64,000 nucleotides of DNA, taken from contig DATKCF010000036.1 of NCBI GenBank assembly GCA_035513345.1, forward strand, positions 6,853 through 70,852, written 5' to 3'. The notes below the pieces were generated by a model. That model saw nothing but the letters and a program-made list of their open reading frames with translations. It did not search any database and was not told the origin of the DNA. The stretch's first letter is position 1. Each line of letters starts with the position of its first letter. Of this stretch, positions 45,249-53,806 are shown piece after piece. The position numbers were made by a program, and so were the translations under genes. The stretch is from DATKCF01 sp035513345. GTDB lineage: Bacteria > Gemmatimonadota > Gemmatimonadetes > Longimicrobiales > RSA9.

Positions 45249-46733
45249 ATGCAAGGCAAGGGAATCGCGAAGCTCAAGGAACAGGCGCGCACGCACGAGC
45301 AGCGCGAAGAGTGGGACGCCGCGATTTCCGTCTACCTGCAGGTGCTGCGCACCGGCGAGGACGAGGAAGTGGCGGACCTGCCCCTGTACAATCGGGTCGG
45401 CGATCTGTATCTCCGCAGCGGCCGGCCCGAGGACGCGGTCAGCTACTACGAGCAGGCGGCCGACCACTACGCGGGCGCCGGCCTGTACAACAACGCGATC
45501 GCGCTGTGCAACAAGGCGTTGCGGTATGCGCCGCATCGCGTCGACCTGCTTCGCAAGCTGGGCCGGTTCTCCGCGTCACAGGGGTTCCTGAGCGATGCGA
45601 GACGCTGGTTCCTCGAGTACGCGGAACGTGCGTTCCACAAGGGCGATGTAGACGACGCATTTTCCGCGCTCGATGACTTTGCCGAAATCTCCGATGACGC
45701 CGAGATCCGCGAACTGCTGGCGCGCAAGATGTACGCGCATGGCAGATTCGACGAGGCGCTTCACGAGTACCGCCGCGCATACGCGATGCGGCTGCGCGAC
45801 GGCGCGACCGCCGAAGCCGATTCGCTGAAGGCGGAAGCACTCGAGCGCTACCCAGACCTCTCGGATCTCTCACCGGAAACCGCCGTCCGGCAGGCGAGCT
45901 GGACCGACGGTGCGGAGGCTCTGCCTCAGCTCGACGACAAGCCCGTCACACCAGAGCTCCCGCCGGCAGCCGAACCTCCCAGTCCGCCACCGGGACTGCC
46001 CGGACTGGGTGAAGCTCCGGCGGACGACGCGGTGCCGGGAGCGGCCCCGCTGGCCGGCTTCGAGTCGACCAGCCTCTCGTCGGAGGAAACGGCGACCGAC
46101 GACGAGGCGCCGGCGGACATCGAGCGCACCGATATCGGTGGCGACAGCGCGGACCAGCTGCCTCACGATAAGCCGACACAGCAGGCGAAGGCGTCGGAAG
46201 GCGCCGCGGCCACCGAAGACTACGTGGACCTGTCCGACCTGCTCGGCGTGTCGGATCAGGCGGAGCACGCGACGCGGTTCTTCGTGCAGGAGACCGATCC
46301 GACAGGCGATGAGGACCGCGACTTCGCGGAACTGCTGTCGCAGTTCAAGCAGAAGATCGCCGAGAACGTGGCGCACGATGACATCGGCAGCCACTACGAC
46401 CTCGGCCTTGCCTTCAAGGAAATGGGGCTCCTCGATGAGGCGATCAGCGAGTTCCAGGTCGCGCTGCGCGCCGGCGATGACCGCCTCAAGATCTTCGAGG
46501 AACTCGGCCAGTGCTTCCTGCTCAAGAAGCAGTTCAACATCGCCGTGAAGGTGCTTACCCGGGCGCTCCAGTTCGAGCCGGACGACGAGATCGAACTGAT
46601 CGGCGTCTACTACCACCTCGGACGCGCGTTCGAAGAAATCGACGACCGGACCAGCGCGCTCGATGCCTACGAGCGCGTCGTCGGCCTCGACATCAACTTC
46701 AAGGACGTGGCCGACCGGATGGCCCGGCTTTGA
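45249..46733 (+). CDS. TPR-repeat protein with disordered linker
   Basis: 494-aa cytoplasmic protein. An N-terminal TPR block (about 1-195; YNRVGDLYLRSGRPEDAVSY, AHGRFDEALHEYRRAYAMRL) is joined by a Pro/Ala/acidic linker (about 215-345) to a C-terminal TPR block (about 375-490; SHYDLGLAFKEMGLLDEAIS, YYHLGRAFEEIDDRTSALDA). No catalytic motif. It resembles type IV pilus or secretion-associated TPR scaffolds only in general form; the role is unknown. It starts 7 bp after the formiminotransferase gene. Confidence 0.83.
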   Translation: MQGKGIAKLKEQARTHEQREEWDAAISVYLQVLRTGEDEEVADLPLYNRVGDLYLRSGRPEDAVSYYEQAADHYAGAGLYNNAIALCNKALRYAPHRVDLLRKLGRFSASQGFLSDARRWFLEYAERAFHKGDVDDAFSALDDFAEISDDAEIRELLARKMYAHGRFDEALHEYRRAYAMRLRDGATAEADSLKAEALERYPDLSDLSPETAVRQASWTDGAEALPQLDDKPVTPELPPAAEPPSPPPGLPGLGEAPADDAVPGAAPLAGFESTSLSSEETATDDEAPADIERTDIGGDSADQLPHDKPTQQAKASEGAAATEDYVDLSDLLGVSDQAEHATRFFVQETDPTGDEDRDFAELLSQFKQKIAENVAHDDIGSHYDLGLAFKEMGLLDEAISEFQVALRAGDDRLKIFEELGQCFLLKKQFNIAVKVLTRALQFEPDDEIELIGVYYHLGRAFEEIDDRTSALDAYERVVGLDINFKDVADRMARL

Positions 46734-46785
46734 CAGGCTGAAGCCGCACACGGTAGTTTGCGCCGCTACCGAATGGCGGGACCGC

Positions 46786-47772
46786 ATGCTGCATACGAAG
46801 TCACCCAGGCTCTCGGAGATCCAGAAACCTCTTCGCGCGTCGCTCGAAGAGGTCGTGGCCGAGTTGCGCCGCATCGTGCTGTCCGACTTCCCCGTCGTTC
46901 AGGAAGTCAGCGACCATCTGCTCTGGTCGCGCGGCAAGCTGTTCCGGCCGACTCTGCTGTTGCTGTCGAACCGTGTCGGCGGATCGCCGCATCCGCGCGC
47001 CGTAACACTCGCGGCGCTCGTCGAACTGGTCCACCTGGCGACACTGGTGCACGACGATGCCGTCGACCACTCCGTGCTGCGGCGAGGCATGCCCACGGTG
47101 AACGCGCTCTGGAACCACCAGACCGCCGTCATCATGGGAGACTACCTGTACAGCCGGTGCGTGTCCGAGCTGGCCAGATTCGGCAGAGTCGATCTTATCT
47201 CGGTCCTGTCGGGCGCGGCCAACGAGATGAGCGTGGGTGAGCTGCGGCAGCTCGCGTCGCATGATGCGCTCGCGTTCACGGAGCGCGACTACGACCGGCT
47301 CATCGCCAGCAAGACCGCTTCGCTCATGTCGGCCGCATGCGAAATGGGCGCCGTGGCGGGACGACCCGAACACAGGGAGCCACTCTCGCGCTTCGGGCAC
47401 GCCCTCGGCATGGCGTTCCAGATCGCCGATGACCTGCTCGATTACACGGAGGTCGAAGCCGTCACCGGCAAGCCGTCCGGACAGGACCTGCGTGAGCACA
47501 AGGTCACCTTGCCGCTCATCCATGCGCTCGGTGTCATGGACGCCAGATCGAGACGCACGGTCGACACCTTCTTCGCCGTGCCCACGGCCGACGACACCGC
47601 GATCCGCGACATTGTCGAGATCGTCGAGCGACACGGCGGGTTGGAGTACGCCAGGCGGCGGGCCGAACAATTCGGGGCCGAAGCCGCCGCGGCCCTTGAC
47701 GATCTGCCCGCCGAACCGCCCGTCGAGCGGCTTCGCGAGGCGGTCGGCTACGTCACGGAACGCAGACGCTGA
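46786..47772 (+). CDS. Polyprenyl (octa/heptaprenyl) diphosphate synthase
   Basis: Trans-isoprenyl diphosphate synthase (328 aa) likely making the side chain of menaquinone. GKLFRPTLLLLSNRVGG, the first Asp-rich motif HDDAVDHSVLRRGMPT (DDxxD), and the second, MAFQIADDLLDYTE, are present. Small residues before the first motif fit a long-chain product, but chain length is not fixed. No clear ribosome binding site; a TAGTTT box at 46754-46759 would give a ~20-nt leader. Confidence 0.92.
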   Translation: MLHTKSPRLSEIQKPLRASLEEVVAELRRIVLSDFPVVQEVSDHLLWSRGKLFRPTLLLLSNRVGGSPHPRAVTLAALVELVHLATLVHDDAVDHSVLRRGMPTVNALWNHQTAVIMGDYLYSRCVSELARFGRVDLISVLSGAANEMSVGELRQLASHDALAFTERDYDRLIASKTASLMSAACEMGAVAGRPEHREPLSRFGHALGMAFQIADDLLDYTEVEAVTGKPSGQDLREHKVTLPLIHALGVMDARSRRTVDTFFAVPTADDTAIRDIVEIVERHGGLEYARRRAEQFGAEAAAALDDLPAEPPVERLREAVGYVTERRR

Positions 47773-47813
47773 GGAGCCGCAGTGGAACCACGGATCGAAC
47801 GGGCGGTAGCAGA

Positions 47814-48089
47814 ATGGTGAACACGCGGCGTGGCGCAGTGCCCCGCCTGATGTGGGCCCTTGTCGTCGGCCTGTTCGTAGGTGCGCTCTTTACAAGGCTC
47901 GCCGTCCTGTTCCTGCCGGACAGCGCGGCGCGCGAGTTTCTGACGACATCGGTATCGGCATCGCTCGGTCCGTTGAGCGTCGATCTCATTGCGATCGCAC
48001 TCATCATCGGACCGCTCACGTTGAATCTGAACGCGCTCAGCCTGGTGGGTATCCTGCTGGTGGGGCTCGTCATCCGATCCTGGCTCTGA
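47814..48089 (+). CDS. DUF4321-type small membrane protein
   Basis: 91-aa protein with two hydrophobic helices: ALVVGLFVGALFTRLAVLFL and a C-terminal LSLVGILLVGLVIRSWL. The middle VDLIAIALIIGPLTLNLNAL matches what I recall of DUF4321, a family of unknown function. It sits between a prenyl synthase and tatA; no link in function is known. Confidence 0.75.
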   Translation: MVNTRRGAVPRLMWALVVGLFVGALFTRLAVLFLPDSAAREFLTTSVSASLGPLSVDLIAIALIIGPLTLNLNALSLVGILLVGLVIRSWL

Positions 48090-48107
48090 GGGCCGAAGAG
48101 AGGAAAC

Positions 48108-48383
48108 ATGCCGTTTTCAATGGGGCCAACCGAGATGATCTTCATCATGGTCGTGCTCCTGCTGATCTTCGGTGCCAAGCGCCTGCCCGAACTGGGCAGC
48201 GGCCTCGGTAAGGGGATCCGCGAGTTCAAGCGATCGATGAAGGACATCAACGCCGAGATCGATCGGGTCGGCGAAGAGGACAACCAGATCTCTTCACCGA
48301 GGCAGCGCCAAGCCGTCCCGCCGGCCCGCGAAGCCGCCGCGCCCGCACGCGAACGCGAGAAGGAATCCAGCGACCTCAGCTGA
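48108..48383 (+). CDS. tatA: Sec-independent translocase TatA
   Basis: Pore-forming Tat subunit (91 aa). One N-terminal helix (EMIFIMVVLLLIFGAKRLPEL), then an amphipathic helix (GSGLGKGIREFKRSMKDINA) and a charged, disordered tail. The FGxxxLPExG-type hinge is FGAKRLPELG. It converges on ppiD with a terminator hairpin between. Confidence 0.94.
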   Translation: MPFSMGPTEMIFIMVVLLLIFGAKRLPELGSGLGKGIREFKRSMKDINAEIDRVGEEDNQISSPRQRQAVPPAREAAAPAREREKESSDLS

Positions 48384-48431
48384 GAGATCGACCGCAACCG
48401 CGCGGTCGACGCTCACCAAGGTCGAACGAGG

Positions 48432-48463
48432 GGCCTGGCGAGACAACGGACTCGCCGGGCCTT
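48432..48463. terminator. Hairpin between tatA and ppiD
   Basis: GGCCTGGCGAG (48432-48442) pairs with CTCGCCGGGCC (48451-48461) with one G-T pair and an 8-nt loop, then TT. It lies between convergent genes and could stop transcription from either side; the T-tract is weak. Confidence 0.55.
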
Positions 48464-48498
48464 CCGCCATCCTGCCGCCTGAGCTTGCGGGATTCCGT

Positions 48499-48595
48499 GG
48501 CACCGGCTGGCGGGGATTCCACCGCCTCAGGGCCGGTCGATTCCCCAAACGTTGGCCGCGGCACCGGCTGGCGGGGATTTCGCCGCCTCAGGGCC
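48499..48595. repeat. 36-bp direct repeat downstream of ppiD
   Basis: Positions 48499-48534 and 48560-48595 share a 36-bp unit (GGCACCGGCTGGCGGGGATT...CCGCCTCAGGGCC) with two mismatches, 61 bp apart. Each copy can fold through GGCGG/CCGCC. They lie in the 247-nt gap between the ends of tatA and ppiD, which holds no gene. Confidence 0.88.
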
Positions 48596-48630
48596 GCGGA
48601 GATTCCCGGAGCCAGGCCGCCCGTCCGGGT

Positions 48631-50460
48631 TCAGTTCAGGGCAGCCTGCTGCGCCGCCGTCTGGCGAGCCAGTTCGGCGCGGTTGTCGACGACCCGGGCC
48701 TCTTCGCGCAGGGCGGTCAGATAGTTCTCCCACCGCTGCTGCGCGAGGGCCTGCGATACCTGCTGGCGCTGCTGCGCCTTCTGCTCTTCCCAGGCTTCGC
48801 GTGACGCGTCCACACGCGACACCGTCTGAATGATGTAGACCTGCTGGTCGGCGTCGATCGCGCCGCTGATCTCGCCGGGCCGAAGCCCGAACGCGGTGCC
48901 GATCGCGGCGTTCATCCGGCCGAGTCCGGGCACGACATCAGACCGGGCGAACGGGCCGGCCTCGCGCACCTCGGCATCGACCGATCCGGCGACCTGCTGA
49001 AGCGACTCGCCGGCGCGGATCCGGTCGACGGCGTCGCGGGCGATCTGCATGGTCCGCTCGATCTTTTTCCGATTGACGAGCGCGGTCCGGATCGTTTCGC
49101 GCGCCTCTTCGAGCGTTTGCGTCCTTTCGTCCTCCTGGCTGACCAGCTCGAGAGCGTAGAACGACCCCGGCGACTCGAAGACCTCACTGACCTCGCCGGG
49201 CGCGCCCGTATTGAAGGCCCAGTCGGCACCGTCCTCGGCCTGGCCGATGCCCGGCAGGAACGCGAGGCCCGGCAGGAGATCGGCCTGATGCACTTCCAGG
49301 TCGAGCAGGCGCCCGATCGCGTCGAGCGTGTGCGTCTCCGACAGCACGTCGATCGAATCGGCCACCTCGAACAGCTCGTTCTCGTGGTCGAACGACAGCT
49401 CGATCGGGATCATGATGTGGCGGAATTCGGCCTCGTCGCCCGTCCTGCTCTCGACCCGGATGATATGGTAGCCGAAATCCGACTGGACCGGTTCGCTGAT
49501 TGTGCCTGTCGGCAGGGAGAACACGGCCTGCTCGATCGCGGGGTTGGTCTGCCCGCGCTGCACGGTCACGAGTCCGCCCTCCTCCGCTGACCGGGTGTCG
49601 GCCGACTCGATCAGCGCAATCTCGGCGAAATCGGCGCCACCGACGATCTCTGCCCTGATCCGTTGCGCCCGCTCGAGCGAAGCCGCCGTGTCCGCAGCGT
49701 TCGGTCGCGAATCGATCATAACGAACTTGACGCTGGCGCGGGCCGGCCGGATGAAGTCGTCGCGGTGCTCGCCGTAGAACGCCGCGATCTCGGCGTCGCT
49801 CACGCTCACCCCCCCATCCGGGATCCGGGCCTGCGGGTCGAACGCCACGTACCGGACCATCACCGAGTCCCGCGTGTCCCGCCACATTCGCCACAGCTGT
49901 TCGTCCGCCACGTAGATGCCCGAGGTCTGCTGGAAATACAGCTTCGTCTGCGGAATCACGCTGCGGTAGTACATCTCGAGGCTCAACAGATCCGCGGCGG
50001 GCACCGCGGGCGAGGACATGTACGCGTGGTACTTTGCAAGGTCGAACTGGCCGTCCGTCATGAACGCCGGATTCGCACGTACGCCCGGCGGTGGTTCGAA
50101 ACGTGCGGCCTGCAGGACCTCCGCATCTGTCACCACAATGCCACGGCGGCGCAGCTCCTGCTCGATCAGCTTCTGCATCACGATCTGCTCGAACGTCGCA
50201 TCCTCGATCTCGCGCGTCAGCGCCGGGCCGATCGGGCCGCTCGCCAGCTGACTCTGCTGGTCGTACAGCGAGCGATACGCCGTATTGTATTCCTCGTACG
50301 AGATCACGTCTCCGTTCACACGGCCGATCTCGCCGCCACTCATCTGCGCACCGCTCTGGCCGGTCATGTCCATGCCCCATTCGAACACCATGAGCGCAAC
50401 GAACGCGACCGCGACCGCGAGCATGATCCACTTCGTGTTTTCACGCATTGCCTGCATCAT
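48631..50460 (-). CDS. ppiD: PpiD-like periplasmic peptidyl-prolyl isomerase
   Basis: 609-aa inner-membrane-anchored chaperone/isomerase for exported proteins. One N-terminal helix (WIMLAVAVAFVALMVFEWGM), then a SurA/PpiD N-terminal domain (VNGDVISYEEYNTAYRSLYD), a parvulin domain (about 240-350; GADFAEIALIESADTRSAEE, SDFGYHIIRVESR) and a second, degenerate one (about 470-590). AGGAGTCG precedes the ATG on the minus strand. The only minus-strand gene here besides the UDP-xylose synthase. Confidence 0.88.
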   Translation of the reverse strand: MMQAMRENTKWIMLAVAVAFVALMVFEWGMDMTGQSGAQMSGGEIGRVNGDVISYEEYNTAYRSLYDQQSQLASGPIGPALTREIEDATFEQIVMQKLIEQELRRRGIVVTDAEVLQAARFEPPPGVRANPAFMTDGQFDLAKYHAYMSSPAVPAADLLSLEMYYRSVIPQTKLYFQQTSGIYVADEQLWRMWRDTRDSVMVRYVAFDPQARIPDGGVSVSDAEIAAFYGEHRDDFIRPARASVKFVMIDSRPNAADTAASLERAQRIRAEIVGGADFAEIALIESADTRSAEEGGLVTVQRGQTNPAIEQAVFSLPTGTISEPVQSDFGYHIIRVESRTGDEAEFRHIMIPIELSFDHENELFEVADSIDVLSETHTLDAIGRLLDLEVHQADLLPGLAFLPGIGQAEDGADWAFNTGAPGEVSEVFESPGSFYALELVSQEDERTQTLEEARETIRTALVNRKKIERTMQIARDAVDRIRAGESLQQVAGSVDAEVREAGPFARSDVVPGLGRMNAAIGTAFGLRPGEISGAIDADQQVYIIQTVSRVDASREAWEEQKAQQRQQVSQALAQQRWENYLTALREEARVVDNRAELARQTAAQQAALN

Positions 50461-50664
50461 GACAGCAACGACTCCTGCTCCGGGGCCCGGATCCGATGAG
50501 TTTGTCGAACCGTAAACGTAACCGCTTTACCCGACCGCTTTCAACCGGAACCGCGCGCGGGACGAACCTGACGATACGACCCGCGCGCGTTGACACGAGG
50601 TTCAGGGCCGGCCTAACTTGACGCGTTTTACGCGGCACAACCGGCCACACGTTGGAGCGGTCCA
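50461..50664. other. Divergent spacer between ppiD and the acidic TPR gene
   Basis: 204 nt with no gene. For the plus strand, TTGACA (50590-50595) is a perfect -35 box; TAACTT (50614-50619, 18-bp spacing) is a poor -10 box. GGAG lies 8-9 nt before ATG 50665. No clear promoter is seen for ppiD. Confidence 0.4.
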
Positions 50665-52665
50665 ATGATCGATTCCCACCGGGACGAGATCGCCAAGCTC
50701 GAGTCCCTGTTCGCGATGAATCCCGAGGGGCGTGTGTTCACGCACCTCGCCGAGGCGTACCGCAAGGCCGGACAGCTGGAACGGGCGCGGCAGGTTCTCG
50801 AAGAGGGGCTGCAGCAGCACGCAGACTACGCCAGCGCGCACGTCGTGCTCGGCCGGGTCTTGGAGGATTCCGGGCACGACGAGCAGGCAACCGCCGAGTT
50901 CCGGCGAGTTCTCGAACTGGACCGTCACAACCTCGTGGCGCTGCGCTCGCTCGGCCAGCGGGCCGTGCGCGCCGGCCAGACTGAGGAAGCCCTGCACTAC
51001 TACGGCGAGCTTGCCGTTCTCGATCCGACCGATCCGGAGATCCAGGATACGCTGCGCGGTCTGACCGACCAGCGGTCAACGGAGCCGGCCGCGGCGCGTG
51101 AGCCGGATGCCGTGACCGGCGACTCGGGCGCGGTCGAAATCGAGATGCAGGAAACGGCTGGCGACATGGATGGCTCGGCCGTTCCGCGCATGCAAGGCAT
51201 TGACGCGGACCCGTACGACACGGACCCGATCGAATCGTCCGATACGGAACCGGAGCCGGTGGAAGAAGCGCCGCCGGAGCCGGCATCGGCGTGGCCGGAG
51301 ACCGAACCAGCCAATCTGGCAGGTTGGCCGGAAGCGAGCAGTGGCGAGGAAACCGCGCAGCCGGGCGAGGCGCCGCCTCTGGATGAGGCGGCATGGCGGG
51401 AGATTTCCGGCGCGGGCGGGCATGCGGTGGAGGAGTCGCAGGCGGAATCCGATCCGATCGAGGCGACCGCGGCGGGCGACGAATCGGCGACGATGAGCTT
51501 GTCCGACCCGATCGAGGAGGAACACAGCAGGTTCGCGCCGCCTCCGCAGTCCGAGCCCGATGCTGCCGAACCGTCGGCGGCTCATCCGGATGCGCGGGAG
51601 GCCGGATCGGAGGCGGAGGCCGGTCCGGACGATGACGCGGGGGCCGGATCGCCGGACGCGGATGAGGATGGCCCCGAGGTCGAGGGCCGCTGGCAGCCGC
51701 CGGCGCCGTCGGTAGCGGACGCCCAGGCAGAGTTGACGCGCCCGCCCGACTATTCGGCGGAGTGGATCTCGGCGGACCGGTGGGAATGGGTGGCGGGGTC
51801 CGCGGACGAGCCGGGAGGTTCGTCGTCGGCGCCATCGGACGAGGATGGAGAAGACGAATCGTCGCCTGAAATGCCGGTGAGCGAAGCTGGTGGGTTCGAC
51901 GAGGAAACGTCGTTTGCCGATGTCATGGAAAGCGAGCCGGTCGATACGTTCGAGGAAGGCGCGGCGGCGGTGCTGGACGCGTTCTCGCGGTCGAGTGAGG
52001 AGTTGGAAGGCGACGACATTCTGGCGGACGACGAGTCGGGATCCGCCTTCGCGTTCGGCGCGGGTCATGGTGAGGCGGACGACGACTCGCCCGTGAGCTG
52101 GGTCACGGATCGTGATGACGAAGGCGACATGGTCATCACGGAGACGCTGGCCGAGATCTACGCATCGCAGGGGCTTCACGACCGGGCGGTGGCGGTGTAT
52201 CGTCGGCTGATCGAGCAACATCCCGGCGATGACCGGCTGTTGGCCCGCCTGTCCGACCTCGAGTCGGCGGCGGGATGGACAGAGGAAGGCTCGGCGCAGC
52301 CGGCCGAGGCCGGCGAGGAGGGTGAGGCATTCCTCGAGCGAGTCGAGTCCGCATGGACCGGCGGACAGGGCGTTGCCGCCACGGAGGACACGCTTTACGC
52401 GTGGGCCGAGCCGACCGCCGATCCGGTCGAAGGCGGCCCGAGCGCCCGCGACTATTTTGCCAGCCTGCTGGCGTGGCGGCCGGCCGAAGCAGTACCGTCA
52501 GACTTCGTGGCGGAGTCGGCGCCCGCGTCGGCCGGCGAGGCCGAGGATTGGTACGGCGCGGAGGCGGACCGCGAGCCGGACGGTGGCGAAGCCGGCGAGC
52601 CTGGTCGCGAAGGTGAGGAGGATCTCGAGATGTTCCGGTCCTGGCTCAAGAGCCTGAAGAAGTGA
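50665..52665 (+). CDS. Acidic TPR-repeat protein
   Basis: 666-aa cytoplasmic protein. N-terminal TPRs (about 1-135; VFTHLAEAYRKAGQLERARQ, AHVVLGRVLEDSGHDEQATA, ALRSLGQRAVRAGQTEEALH) are followed by ~320 residues very rich in Glu, Asp, Ala, Pro and Ser, probably disordered. One more TPR pair (about 490-530; TETLAEIYASQGLHDRAVAV) and another acidic tail follow. Family unknown. Stop overlaps aroQ (GTGA). Confidence 0.85.
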   Translation: MIDSHRDEIAKLESLFAMNPEGRVFTHLAEAYRKAGQLERARQVLEEGLQQHADYASAHVVLGRVLEDSGHDEQATAEFRRVLELDRHNLVALRSLGQRAVRAGQTEEALHYYGELAVLDPTDPEIQDTLRGLTDQRSTEPAAAREPDAVTGDSGAVEIEMQETAGDMDGSAVPRMQGIDADPYDTDPIESSDTEPEPVEEAPPEPASAWPETEPANLAGWPEASSGEETAQPGEAPPLDEAAWREISGAGGHAVEESQAESDPIEATAAGDESATMSLSDPIEEEHSRFAPPPQSEPDAAEPSAAHPDAREAGSEAEAGPDDDAGAGSPDADEDGPEVEGRWQPPAPSVADAQAELTRPPDYSAEWISADRWEWVAGSADEPGGSSSAPSDEDGEDESSPEMPVSEAGGFDEETSFADVMESEPVDTFEEGAAAVLDAFSRSSEELEGDDILADDESGSAFAFGAGHGEADDDSPVSWVTDRDDEGDMVITETLAEIYASQGLHDRAVAVYRRLIEQHPGDDRLLARLSDLESAAGWTEEGSAQPAEAGEEGEAFLERVESAWTGGQGVAATEDTLYAWAEPTADPVEGGPSARDYFASLLAWRPAEAVPSDFVAESAPASAGEAEDWYGAEADREPDGGEAGEPGREGEEDLEMFRSWLKSLKK

Positions 52666-53129
52666 GGTTGGCCGTCATGAACGGCCCCAACCTGAATCTG
52701 CTGGGCCGGAGGGAGCCGGAAGTCTACGGGCACGAGACGCTGGCGGAGATCAACGGCCGCCTCGAAGCGCTCGCCTCCGAACTCGACATCGAGATCGAGT
52801 TCTTCCAATCGAACAACGAAGGTGGCCTGATCGACTACATTCAGGAGGCGGCGGGCCGGGTCGACGGATTCCTTGTCAACGCGGGTGGATACACGCACAC
52901 GAGCGTCGCGCTCCTCGACGCACTCGTAGGCGTGGGGTTACCGTACATCGAGGTTCACCTGTCGAACCTGGCCGCGCGCGAGCGGTACCGCCGGCATTCG
53001 CTGTTGTCGGGCCGGGCCAGCGGCGTAGTGTTCGGATTCGGGCCGGCAGGGTATTCACTGGCCATGCGCGGACTGGTCGATCGGCTGCGCGCCGACGGCG
53101 CGAGCGGGTCGACGTCCGCGGACACGTGA
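52662..53129 (+). CDS. aroQ: 3-Dehydroquinate dehydratase, type II
   Basis: Third step of the shikimate pathway (155 aa). NGPNLNLLGRREPEVYG (active Tyr), QSNNEGGLIDYIQEA, NAGGYTHTSVALLDAL and YIEVHLSN are the family motifs. The GTG start overlaps the preceding stop codon and gives MRLAVMNGPNL. aroQ before accB-accC is a common bacterial arrangement. Confidence 0.97.
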   Translation: MRLAVMNGPNLNLLGRREPEVYGHETLAEINGRLEALASELDIEIEFFQSNNEGGLIDYIQEAAGRVDGFLVNAGGYTHTSVALLDALVGVGLPYIEVHLSNLAARERYRRHSLLSGRASGVVFGFGPAGYSLAMRGLVDRLRADGASGSTSADT

Positions 53130-53141
53130 AGGAGTACGGAC

Positions 53142-53741
53142 ATGGCAGGAGCCGACATGCAACGTGGCGAAACGCCCAGGAACAGACGGGCGCCGCAAGC
53201 CTCGCCTGACGCCAATGGGACGGCCGCGTCGAACGGACCGGTCCTGATGAACCTGGAATTCGTCCGCGAGCTGATCGAGGCCGTGGACGGTTCGGGCATC
53301 GACACGCTCGAGATCACACGGTCGGGAACGCGGATCCGCATATCCAAGTCGCCTACCCAGGTACTGGCGCCTTTGGGCGCGGCGGCGGCCGGCGGTCCGG
53401 CGTCGGTGACGACGGCGAACGCGACGACTGGTGCGCCTGTTGAAGGCGCCGCTCCGGCGACGGACCGTGTGCCGGAGAAGGCGGGGCCGGAGCTTTCGGA
53501 AGTGAAGTCGCCGATGGTCGGCACGTTCTACCGTGCACCGGCACCGGAGGCTCCGCCGTACGTGGAGACGGGGTCGATCGTGTCGAAGGGGCAGACGTTG
53601 TGCGTCCTCGAGGCGATGAAGCTCATGAACGAGCTGGAATGCGAGGTTGACGGAGTGGTCCGCGAGATCCTGGTGGAGAACGCGGATCCGGTCGAGTACG
53701 GCCAGGTGCTGTTCCGGATCGAGCCAACGGGGTCTGCGTGA
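53142..53741 (+). CDS. accB: Biotin carboxyl carrier protein of acetyl-CoA carboxylase
   Basis: Carries biotin between the two half reactions of malonyl-CoA synthesis (199 aa). The C-terminal biotinyl domain has VLEAMKLMNELE with biotin Lys160 and PMVGTFYRAPAPEAPPYVE. A Pro/Ala linker (about 70-115) joins it to the N-terminal part (LEFVRELIEAVDGSGIDTLE). accC follows after 65 bp. Confidence 0.96.
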   Translation: MAGADMQRGETPRNRRAPQASPDANGTAASNGPVLMNLEFVRELIEAVDGSGIDTLEITRSGTRIRISKSPTQVLAPLGAAAAGGPASVTTANATTGAPVEGAAPATDRVPEKAGPELSEVKSPMVGTFYRAPAPEAPPYVETGSIVSKGQTLCVLEAMKLMNELECEVDGVVREILVENADPVEYGQVLFRIEPTGSA

Positions 53742-53806
53742 GCCAGGCGACACTGGATTGCGGAGCTGCCAGCCGCTCCACCATCCAGCGGGCCTGACCG
53801 GCGCGA

